A DNA stretch of 64,000 nt. Source: Vandiemenella viatica. Taxonomy: Eukaryota > Arthropoda > Insecta > Orthoptera > Morabidae. The stretch is from contig CM061918.1 of NCBI GenBank assembly GCA_031002005.1, positions 60,393,478 through 60,457,477 on the forward strand. Direction: 5' to 3'. The position numbers were made by a program, and so were the translations under genes. Each line of letters begins with the position of its first letter. Within the stretch, counting starts at the first letter, position 1. This document shows positions 1 through 8,079 of the stretch, piece after piece. The notes beneath the pieces are model-generated. The model was given only the letters and a program-made list of their open reading frames with translations. It was not told where the DNA came from and did not search any database.

Positions 1-240
1 TACTCCCACTTTCAGTTACGAGTGTAGTGAAATACTTCGTCCACCAACCTATTTGAGCCGGAATAACAGGAAAGACAAGATTAGAGAAATAAGGTGCCGC
101 AATGATTCTTATATGTATGCTTTTTTCCCTCCTACCATTAGGGATTGGAATGCACAACAAAGATATTAGCTTTGGTGCTGAGCACCCTCTGCCACCCAAA
201 ATTTTGTGAATTGCAGAGTATATATGTAGATGTAGAAATC
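1..240 (+). mobile_element. LINE 3' end: last ~55 codons of a non-LTR reverse transcriptase ORF plus 3' UTR
   Basis: Frame 2 is open from base 2 to a TAG at 167-169. It reads as the typical C-terminal tail of an insect LINE polyprotein: TPTFSYE at the start, then a basic RxxRxxKxREIRCRND stretch and FFPPTIRDWNA just before the stop. The 3' UTR follows and ends near 240 in a tatatatgtagatgtaga run, a simple-repeat tail typical of LINE 3' ends. The element enters the window from the left, so its reverse transcriptase core is outside. At ~240 the sequence switches abruptly to a different LINE on the opposite strand. The family type (CR1/jockey-like) is inferred from the tail motif only. Confidence 0.7.
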
Positions 241-1307
241 TTTGGGATTGTTCCCTTCTTTTCCAGGTTTCAGCAGGGCAATGACTCTCGTTCTCCACCA
301 CACCTTCGGAATTTGATATGTGCTCATACATTTGTTAAATAGCTGTAGAACCCATTCTTTGGTTTTATATCCGAAGTTCTAAATTTGTTCTGATCGTATG
401 TCATCTCAAGCCTGCCGACTTTCCTGTTTTGCACTCAGGAATAACCTTTTTCATCTCTGAAATACTAAAGGGCTCAGTGAGGTTGTTCATCTCTTCCTGA
501 CTGTTTCTGTGCGTTTTTATTTGTTTTTTAGATGGTCCTCTTTTATGAGTTTCCTTCCCGTTCATTAGTAACTGATGTGCAATTTGGTTTGCATTTATAT
601 TGAAATGTCCAGTGAACTTCGATGGATCATTGTTGAGGCGTTTTAGAAATCTCCATGCCTTGTGACTACAACTTTTCAGGTTCAGCTCTTCTAATGTTTT
701 GATCCAGCGGTCTCTTTTTGCTGCACTTAGAGATGAGATAAGTTGATTACCAGCTTCTACTGTCTTTTCGCCAAATGGATCATCTTGGAAAAGTCATTTA
801 TAATCCATGAACTGGGCAGATAGATCTAGGTGAGACTCGGAATATATGATGATCGGCAACCACGGGGAATGGATCTTCTGGAGCATTTTTTCACAGTTGC
901 AGTGAATGTGTCATATGATTCTGGTGTTGGTTCAATAGTAGACACAGCAGCATCCAATATTTCTTTGAACATGGATCAGTCAGTTCTCTTGAGGTTACAC
1001 CTCCTGCGGAAAGGAACTCTTTGGGGTTTCACTGTCGCAAACACTTCACACATTATTGGCCTGTGCTGCGTTTTTGGTATTGGGCTACAGATAAACTTCA
1101 CACATTGCTGGCTGATGTGATTACTACTGATTATTAGATCAGGGTTGTAGCTACATCTCCCACTGTTGAAAGATGCTGGCAATTTGGGATCATAAGTACG
1201 ATAGTAAGTTCATTTACATCTGCCCATTCTTCTGCTGCAATGCCATTCTCGTCATCGAAGTCGTAATCTCAAGCAGTACAATGAGAGTTAAAATCTCCGA
1301 TAACAAT

Positions 1308-1619
1308 CTATAGGTGTTGATTTTGGAAATTAAACGGTGGCTTGATAGTGAATTTACTGCTGGGTGGTTTATATGAAGAAGAGATTGTGCAGTTTTTAAG
1401 ATCAATGGTAAGGACTTCGATGTCGTTCTCTCCTGTGAAGGCCGTGGACAGGATCTGAACATCTGGTCGGACGAAGACGGCACTTCCATATTTATGGTGA
1501 GGTCTCTCAACCGCCCGGATCATTCCATTTATTTTAGGTCGGCGGATTTCAGTACTTCTGTGTGTCTCCTGTACACATAAAATGTGATATTTGTGTCGAT
1601 TGCATAGGTCTTGTAGCAA
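1308..1619 (-). pseudogene. LINE endonuclease domain fragment
   Basis: About 103 residues of an endonuclease/exonuclease/phosphatase-fold domain. The catalytic-region motif CVQETHR is clear, followed ~35 residues later by HKYGSAVFVRPDV and then the DIEVLTIDL strand. In LINEs this domain nicks the target DNA for target-primed reverse transcription. The frame breaks on both sides, and the downstream half continues in another frame (976-1182, ending in TQHRPI). Confidence 0.7.
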
Positions 1620-1700
1620 TTCTTCTTTGGTTTTGAATTTTCAGAGTCAAGTTTCTCTCTCGTCGGATATGTTTACGATCGCGATTGGATTTGTCTAGTC

Positions 1701-1875
1701 CAGTGGCGGATCCATGATTGGGTTTGAGTGGATTTTGGTTTCGGGAAAGGGGGGGAGAAGCCTTAGTCGGGAAAGGGTAGGGCTGTAATAGAAGGGGGGA
1801 GAGGATCAAGATCAGCACAGCAAAAAAAAAAAAAAAAAATTACGATGTTGAGGGTGGACCCTGTATCCGTCACTG
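1701..1875. mobile_element. hAT-type MITE nested in the LINE, with 8-bp target duplication
   Basis: The ends are inverted: CAGTGGCGGATCC at 1701 and the complement of CAGTGACGGATACAGGG at 1875. The host 8-mer GTCTAGTC stands immediately outside both ends (1693-1700 and 1876-1883). CAGTG-type ends with an 8-bp duplication are diagnostic of hAT elements. It is 175 bp, has no coding capacity and contains a G-rich stretch and an A-run (~1822-1838). If removed, the minus-strand LINE sequence joins cleanly across the site, so the MITE inserted after the LINE. Confidence 0.85.
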
Positions 1876-2085
1876 GTCTAGTCCTTCTATTCAGAGCTCT
1901 CGTGGAAGGCAGGATTTTTGCGTTCTTCGGGAATTCTTCCCTTGTGGTCTTGGTGGGAGAGATGTGTTGCCCGTTGTCACTAAAGGCCACAATACAGAGT
2001 CCACATAATAGGGCAGCATTGTATGTAGTCTCATCAATGTGTATTGTATATGGGTTAAAATAAACTGTTTGAATGTGATGTAAAT

Positions 2086-2203
2086 GCCAACGGCCATACC
2101 ACGTTGAAAACACCGGTTCTCGTCCGATCACCGCAGTTAAGCAACGTTGGGCGTGGTTAGTACTTGGATGGGTGACCGCTTGGGAACACCACGTGCTGTT
2201 GGC
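2086..2203 (+). rRNA. 5S ribosomal RNA gene copy
   Basis: 118 bp that match the insect 5S rRNA layout throughout: GCCAACGGCCATACCACG at the 5' end, closing with CCACGTGCTGTTGGC, so the terminal stem (GCCAAC / GTTGGC) is intact. The internal Pol III promoter is preserved: A-box region around GTTAAGCAACG, intermediate element, and box C with GGATGGGTGACCGCTTGGG. A long T-run begins at 2212, 8 bases after the end, giving a good Pol III terminator. It lies directly against the 5' side of a LINE rather than in an obvious tandem array. It could be a functional dispersed gene or a recent 5S-derived retrocopy. Confidence 0.85.
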
Positions 2204-2210
2204 ATAATAA

Positions 2211-2226
2211 CTTTTTTTTTTTTTTT
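2211..2226 (+). terminator. Pol III T-run terminator after 5S rRNA
   Basis: A run of about 15 T residues starts a few bases past the 3' end of the 5S sequence. T4 or longer on the coding strand terminates RNA polymerase III. Confidence 0.65.
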
Positions 2227-2560
2227 GCAGTGACCAGTTACGTTGCAGTTTGGCTCCCTAAATCACTTAATTCGTTTCCTTCCAGCCATTTAACAGCTCA
2301 ATTTTTTTTAATAAACTTTGTGGATACATGTCACACATTACCATTTCTGTTTCTCTTTAGACCTGCGTTTCCGGCTGTACTACATCAAAGATATCAAGAA
2401 GTTTTGCTCATTTGACGTTTTATTTTGTGTGAAATTTTGCTGTATAACTGTGTGCCTTTCTGTCCAATTTTTACCTGAGAAACAAATACCAATCCAGACT
2501 GGCGGGTGAATGACAAGATAGGTTTAGTAATCTGTTAACAAGTATTTAACGGTAACTTCT
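2227..2560. other. Unclassified AT-rich spacer
   Basis: Between the 5S copy and the next LINE fragment I see no domain, no inverted or direct repeat of note, and only short frames with no recognisable protein. Confidence 0.4.
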
Positions 2561-2665
2561 ACGTGTTTTTCTTCGATTATTAGATGTTCTACTTTTTTAA
2601 TTTCCTTCCCGTTCAAGAGCAGCTGATGTGCAATTTGGATTTCATTGATATCAGATAACATCTGG
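2555..2665 (-). mobile_element. Short fragment of the same LINE family as 241-2085
   Basis: The stretch ttccttcccgttca followed by ctgatgtgcaatttgg also occurs at ~553-590 within the LINE linker region. About 100 bp align by eye with scattered changes. It is too short to say more. Confidence 0.45.
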
Positions 2666-2820
2666 GGCAAGTTTACACCGTGATACAGTGAATGTATCAT
2701 TTAATTTAATTGCAATGGAGAACACGCTCCGATAGCAATTTCCCTAAACACCCATCTTCCCCCTTTCCTGCACCCACCTACATTTACCCTCCACAAATTT
2801 TAACTTTAAATGCTTTCAAC

Positions 2821-3054
2821 TTTTTTTTTTTTTTACTTATCGCTTTACACCTCGTCGACGTCGAGGTCATTAGAGGCGGGATGGGATTTGGGACAAGGAA
2901 CGGGTAGGAATTCGGCCATGGCCTTTTTTAAGGAAACATCCCGGCATTCGTCTGGATTGATTTAGGGAAACCATGGGAAACCCAAATCTGGATGCCCGGA
3001 CGTGGATTCGAATCGGCGTCCTCCAAAACCTTTACCGTTCACCCACCACGCTCG
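2821..3054 (-). mobile_element. SINE A (tRNA-derived), inserted in LINE 3' region
   Basis: The minus-strand copy starts at the T-run (complement of the A tail) at ~2821 and ends at cgctcggt (3054), the complement of the family head ACCGAGCG. The tRNA-like head contains a degenerate B box (complement of attcgaat at ~3008). The family body ends in the complement of gacgaggcgtaaagc. The flanks join LINE 3' UTR to LINE coding end with ~370 bp missing. Confidence 0.8.
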
Positions 3055-3551
3055 GTACTATATTCGAGCAATGGTTTGACCAAAGTTTTGTAACCCAATT
3101 CCTTTACTTCCCTAGTACATCCCCTCATCACTCTCTCCAATAAGTGCAGAATTCTGAAACCTTTTCCTAACATTTGTCCAATGTGTCCTGCCCAGTTAAG
3201 CTTGTTATCAAATGTAATTCCAAGATAGTTACATTTCAAGTCTTCAGCAAGAAATTCTTTCCTCACCTTATAATCATAATCAGCCTTTAGTTTTTTATTT
3301 GTGTATCTAATAAGCTGACTCTTCTTTGTATTTATCTTCATTCCATGTTTACAAACCCAATTTGATATCCTGTCCAGATCATCCTGCAACTGTTTACAGG
3401 CCTCTACCGTTTTGATCCTTTTATATAGCATTATGTCATCTGCAAACAATCTAATTTCAGATAGTAAACAATCAACACAATTATTCATTAGAATAATTAA
3501 TAGCAATGGTCCCAATACGCTACACTGCGGCACACCCATTTTTACCTCCAC
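3039..3551 (-). pseudogene. LINE reverse transcriptase palm/thumb fragment
   Basis: An open frame of 170 residues holding the GVPQ motif (residues ~6-9), the catalytic LFADDI motif (~36-41), KTKK-type basic stretch, NYLGITFDNKLNW (~108-120) and the closing KTLVKPLLEYS. The last residues run into the SINE. It belongs to the LINE at 2700-5225. The upstream RT blocks lie in other frames at 3575-3832 and 3742-4098, so no full enzyme can be made. Confidence 0.75.
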
Positions 3552-5225
3552 TTCTTTTGATACTGTATTTGCTACTATAACTTTCCATTTTCTACCCAGT
3601 AAATCACGTTCTCATCCACACCAATAGTTTTTACTACCTTTTTATGGCTCACTCTGTCAAAAGCTTTTGACAGATCTAATGCTACGTTATCAATTTGGCC
3701 TCTCTTGTCAATTTCATCTGAAATATCTTGCATATATCCCATCAACTGAGATTCGCATGAATATCCTTGCCTAAAGCCATGTTGCCTACTTGAAAACCAC
3801 TTAAGTTCCTCATATTTCTGATGTGGTTGCATATCAATCTTTCCATTAATTTACCTACCACTGATGTCAAACTGATTGGCCTATAATTATCGACTCTATT
3901 TCTCACCCCTCCTTTATGTACCGGCACTACTATCGCAATTTTCCAGTCCTGTGGTAAGCAGCAAGTATCTATACTCGATTTTAATAATATTTCAAGATAA
4001 GGTACAATGTCACATCCGGCTATCTTTAAGATATCTATAGTAATGTTATCTACACCAGCCCCTTTATGTTTTTTCAGCTTTCTTATTCCCTTCATCATTT
4101 CCTCAAGATGTATTTCAAACTTTTTAGTATCTTCATTTCTAATTGTGTTAATAACCTCGTTCTCCGAATTAGACCCTCCCGTTTCTGCTTAATTGTCCCT
4201 AATGTTCTCACTAAAACAGTTACTTACAATCTCTGCCTTTTTAAAATCCTTAGTAACTTCTTCTCCATCCTTATCTATAAATGTCTCAACACCCTCCCTT
4301 CCCCTCAGTTTTCTAACATAGCCATAGAAATTTCTAGATGTAGCAGTCAATGGTCTTCCTGCACTGACAATATTCTTAATAAACCCATCTATAGCCACTT
4401 TCTTTGCTATTATTAAGTCCTTGTTTAGTCGTTTTAAATATTTCCTACTATCCTTCTGTCTTTTAACTCTGTTATGTTCTCTGCTTATCAACCTCTTTAA
4501 CCTCCTCACTTCCCTATTATATTACACAGGTTCTCTACTTCTCTTTATTTTCTGCTTTGGAATACATTTTTCTTCCCCCTTTCTTATTATCGCCTTGTAC
4601 TCTTCCCACATTGATTCTACTGTACTTGTGTGTTCCTTCCATTTGCTGAAACGTTCTGTGAAATATCTCTTCAAATTTCAGATCTGTGTCTTTTTATAAT
4701 TGTACCTATTTCCCCCTTCAATTTTGACTGCTGGTTTACTGAATCCTCTAATATCCATCAGAACTGCTTCATGATCACTTATTCCTTCGGTTACTTGACA
4801 CTCCACAAGGTTATCATCATGCTTTATTAGGAAAATATCCAAAATATTTTGTCCCCTAGGGTTTTTACTCTACCTTTTGTGTAAATCCTCCTTCCCTTAT
4901 TAAGCTATTTGAAAATCTCTGTTCCCTTGTGTTATTAATCTTTTTACCTATCCACTTCATACCTGGTAAATTTAAATCCTCACCATTGACCATTCTATTC
5001 TCGCTGCTGAAATCTGAGTATGAATTTAATTTCTCCCCAAGAACCTCATCTTCATCTTCATCCATTGGTGTAAACAGCCAACACCCTGATTTTTTCTCTT
5101 TTTTAGTATCCCAGGAATATACCCCAAGTAGCTCATGGTCTTGATCTATGAACAACAGTAAACTGTTGTAGTTTTTGCTAACTATTATGAAAACTCCTCC
5201 ACCAATTGCTCCTCTATCTCGTTTA

Positions 5226-5880
5226 GTTCAGTTGGAGTTCATATTGAAGGTGTATGATGCATCGTTTGACTCTGTAGCAGCAAAATTAGCAGAGATTGCG
5301 GTTAGGTTAAATTGGAACCTGAACTAGAATATTCTGTCACAGCACTAAGCACAACGAATTAAATTATTATTAGCAATTAATAAGCTGCTTTCATCAGCGC
5401 CATATTAGTCACGACTTGGAGCGCAATGTAAACTACTCCCGAACAGCTTGGAAAAAATTATCTGATAACATTTCTTACAGTCAGTTTTCGTTAATAACTA
5501 GCTTCTAAGCCTAACAAAAATGGCGGGTTTAACGCAGATTTTCTGTCTCGTAACTAAAAAAACTAAAAATACTGGTGCGTGTTTTAGTGTGTAAAAATTT
5601 CGTTAAAACAAACTTTTTAATAATACAGATTTCTGACTCAATATTTTTTAAATAAAAGCTTAAATAACACATTCTCTCCGTTGTAAAGGCGAGTGCTAAT
5701 GTTTCTTCATGAAAATGAAAGCTTTTATCGCAACAGCGATCAAAGAATATGATGAAATCATCAACGTTTAACGAAGATAGATAAACAAAAGCAACTAATA
5801 AACAATAAAACATTTAAGAATACAGGTGCATTTCTCAGTGGTTAGTAATGGCGAATCCTCTGGATGTAAATATCCTGTCT
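5226..5880. other. Unclassified AT-rich sequence
   Basis: No recognised gene. A small minus-strand frame at 5529-5813 has no domain I know. No repeat shared with the rest of the window was noticed. Confidence 0.35.
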
Positions 5881-5889
5881 CTGCTGTCT

Positions 5890-6005
5890 GGCGTCGTCAC
5901 GTGATTATCAACGTTCTACGCATGCGCAGAATATTGCTGCATGGCGCATGCGCAATGTTTGCGTAACGCGTAACTCGTAATACGTAACGCTCTGCGTAAC
6001 GCTGA
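5890..6005. promoter_or_regulatory. Promoter-like cluster: E-box, two NRF-1-like palindromes and repeated GTAACGC motifs
   Basis: CACGTG lies at 5898-5903, CGCATGCGC at ~5920-5928 and the perfect palindrome GCGCATGCGC at 5944-5953. The palindrome equals the core of the NRF-1 (Drosophila erect wing) site. Directly after it, CGTAAC recurs four times between 5960 and 6002. The cluster is CpG-rich compared with its AT-rich surroundings. That it is a promoter is inferred; no adjoining exon was identified. Confidence 0.3.
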
Positions 6006-6164
6006 CAAGTTTCTCCTTACCGAAGCCAAAGAAGTTTCATTTAAAAAACAACTTACGTTAGTATGGGGCATTTACATGTTGTTGGATGTAAGCTACCATT
6101 GTTAACAATGTGTCTCCATCTTCAAATTTTTATAAAATTTAAATCAAATATCTAAAACATGCAC

Positions 6165-6268
6165 AGAGGCAAGTGTGTGAGCTGTAACGTTCGGGTCTGG
6201 TATTCGGAGGGAGGTTTGAATCCTCGGGTAGCTATTGAGATTTTGATTCCTATAAATTTATTTATTTA
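6165..6268 (+). mobile_element. Short tRNA-derived SINE-like fragment
   Basis: A B-box-like ggtttgaatcct sits at ~6211 within a tRNA-like setting (gagctgtaac upstream). It is followed by a short AT-rich end (tttatttattt) directly abutting the dispersed repeat at 6269. Confidence 0.4.
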
Positions 6269-7250
6269 CTAGCTCGTACCCGCGACTTCGTACGCGTGGA
6301 TTAAGATTTTTTTTTGCCAGAATTGAATATAGAAAGTTGTTGGTAACGAAGGATTGGTCCCAAACAACACCGAGTCGGCATAATATGTCAGGAAATCTAT
6401 CACTATATCATTCTTCCGTCGAACCAGTCTCTTGAAGAGAATCAGTTTCCAACATATTTCTGTCACCATTCGATGAGGTCTCAAAATTTTGTGACTACAA
6501 CTATTAAACATACCGGAGAAAATGTCCTGTGCCCTTCATACGGATTTTCTCGTCAAATTCCATCATCATCGATATAGCCATTTGGTCGTCAAAACGTAAC
6601 AAAAAGACAGAGACTTACTTCCGTATTTATAGTATTATTACTGCGCTTCACACACACACACACACACACACACTCTCTCTCTCTCTCTCTGACTGTGAAC
6701 AACCCCTGAGGAATCATTATAACGTAAAAAAATGTACAAAAACAGTATTGCAAGACTACCTACGATTTGCCTCGCATTGCACCCATAACTTTGTGATATC
6801 TACAGTTTAACATTCAATCCGAATAACCTACGGCTCAGGCGTGACTCTTCCGATCAAAAACAATTTTTAAAATCTTTGCCTACCTTGGGATTTGATCCGA
6901 CGGTACACACATTAGTAGCCTCCACGGAGATTTGAACCCGAGACCACGACCAAAACATTTGTAAGCAAGCGCTTAAACCACTGAGCTGTCTGACCGATAC
7001 ACGGAAAAGCATTATACAGACGTCCATATCCAACGCGTCTGTCTATCGCCATTCAGTAGTATTCGGAAATTATGAGACAACATGTATTATTTATACAGAT
7101 AATTTTTCAACCAAATGTAGACAGTATTTTTCTCTTTGTTTCAAAGGATAGGTGTGCAAAGTTTCATCGAGATAGGATGAAACCTGTGGATTTGTATGAA
7201 GAACAAACAAACCAACAAACAAACATACATACATTCATCTTTATATATAT
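6269..7250. repeat. Dispersed ~1 kb repeat R1, copy 1
   Basis: Begins actagctcgtacccgcgac and ends in a short palindromic atctttatatatatagat. A second copy with the same ends occupies 20953-22116. Inside are a (CA)n(CT)n microsatellite (~6650-6690) and a reversed tRNA-like block (ggatttgaaccc... at ~6930 with cactgagctg at ~6980). A minus-strand frame (6269-6511) is conserved between the copies only as repeat sequence. The class is not assigned; the tRNA-like block and tail suggest a composite retroelement. Confidence 0.65.
6648..6691 (+). repeat. (CA)n(CT)n microsatellite
   Basis: A run of CA dinucleotides passes directly into CT dinucleotides. The second R1 copy has only a short CA stretch at the same place (~21340), so the array expanded in this copy. 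Confidence 0.8.
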
Positions 7251-7289
7251 AGATTTCGTATGGCAGAAGAAATACAAAAATAGTAACTA

Positions 7290-7945
7290 CATTAAATTAT
7301 AATAAATATAACTACTACTACAGACTGACGTCCAATGATTGCAGCCATTCAATTGCTTCTGTGGTTGCTTCATGAACATGATGCATTGTACCATTGATCT
7401 CCTAAGAGGCCATTCAACGGCGATGTGGTGAATGGTTTGCTCATAGTTACCGCAGTCACAAGAAGGATTCCCTATCATTTCCCACTTGTACAACCAGTAG
7501 TTGCATCTACCGTGGCCTGTTCTCACTCGGTTCAGTGCCGTCCAGATTTTCCTAGGAAGCTTGATTGAATCCAGAGGCTGTCGTGTAGGGTCTTGGATTA
7601 GCGCCTGTTTGTCGAGGTTGGAATTGGTACACTTAGCGCACCATGCTTCGCCTATGTTGAAATTATTTTGGACCAGCTCTTGACTAAACTTCCATGTTGA
7701 ATATCTAGATTTTAGTCTATTTGGAGCTTTGTGCGTGCAGTCCTGATAAATTGGAAGGTGTGGATATCTTTAGTATTTCTGCCATTCCTTTTTTAAAGCC
7801 GCTTGTCTTCGGAGACTTGGTGGGGCGATGTTAGAGAGTACAGGCAGCCCGTCTGTAGGTGTAGGTTTAACAGTTCCAGATATTGTTCTCACTGTGTCAT
7901 TTAATTGAACGTTGATCTTTTTTGTGTTTCTAGAAATTACTCTAT
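7290..7945 (-). pseudogene. LINE C-terminal region (same family as 241-2085)
   Basis: On the minus strand: DGLPVLSNIAPPSLRRQAA at ~7800-7860, LPRKIWTALNRVRTGHGRC at ~7500-7555, and CDCGNYEQTIHHIAVEWPLRR at ~7400-7460. These are the conserved cysteine/histidine tail motifs seen after the reverse transcriptase in jockey-like insect LINEs (SNIAPP, RTGHGRC, CxCG, TIHHI, CPLRR). Here the CPLRR cysteine reads W (EWPLRR). Frames shift at least twice. The reverse transcriptase itself is not present upstream, so this is a fragment. Confidence 0.75.
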
Positions 7946-8060
7946 GCTAATGTAGGGATGGTTCCATGCAAAGGCCATGACTGAATTTCTTCCCGTTCAT
8001 TGACCCCAATTCTCTTCCACCTGTAATGAAAAGGCCTAAAACCTTAAGCAATATATAACA
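7946..8060 (+). mobile_element. SINE A 3' fragment
   Basis: Matches the 3' half of the family (gatggttccatgcaaaggcc, then cttcccgttcattgacc and cctgtaatga) and ends in aagcaatata. The tRNA-like head is missing. Confidence 0.65.
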
Positions 8061-8079
8061 CAAGGGAATCAAACTGTAT

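Larger units (their letters stand above)
241..2085 (-). mobile_element. Non-LTR retrotransposon (jockey-like LINE), endonuclease plus start of reverse transcriptase, degraded
   Basis: Read on the minus strand in order: an apurinic-endonuclease-like domain (HILCVQETHR at ~1560-1600, GSAVFVRPDV at ~1460-1490, QCVKFICSPIPKTQHRPI at ~1030-1090), a linker with SHKAWRFLKRLNNDPSKF (~600-660), and the first reverse transcriptase block (GKSAGL, then IPKVWWRTRVIALLKPGKEG at ~250-320). The catalytic FADD region is absent because the copy ends at ~240 against another LINE. Several stops and frameshifts break the reading frame (open pieces at 976-1182, 1214-1510, 1308-1619, 1549-1818), so it is dead. A hAT MITE sits inside it at 1701-1875. 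Matching C-terminal sequence of the same kind of element occurs at 7290-7945. Confidence 0.8.
2700..5225 (-). mobile_element. Non-LTR retrotransposon (CR1/jockey-like LINE), 5'-truncated, interrupted by a SINE
   Basis: Minus-strand order from 5225 downward: end of an endonuclease domain (RGAIGGGVFIIV, then NGEDLNLPGMKWIGKK at ~4940-4990), linker (4189-4509), reverse transcriptase fingers and palm (NYRPISLTSVVGKLMERL at ~3840-3900, QHGFRQGYSCESQL, LDLSKAFDRVSH at ~3640-3680, MGVPQCSVLGPLL at ~3500-3540, LFADDI at ~3420-3440, YLGITFDNKLNW at ~3190-3230, KTLVKPLLEYS at ~3060-3100) and the 3' UTR at ~2700-2820. FADD is the catalytic motif. Frameshifts and stops split it into at least five pieces. 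The 3' part is missing ~370 bp relative to the related copy at 41462-42025, exactly where a SINE lies. Confidence 0.85.

Noticed and set aside
830..1120. Plus-strand 96-residue protein
   Set aside because: It is the antisense of the minus-strand LINE linker and endonuclease region.
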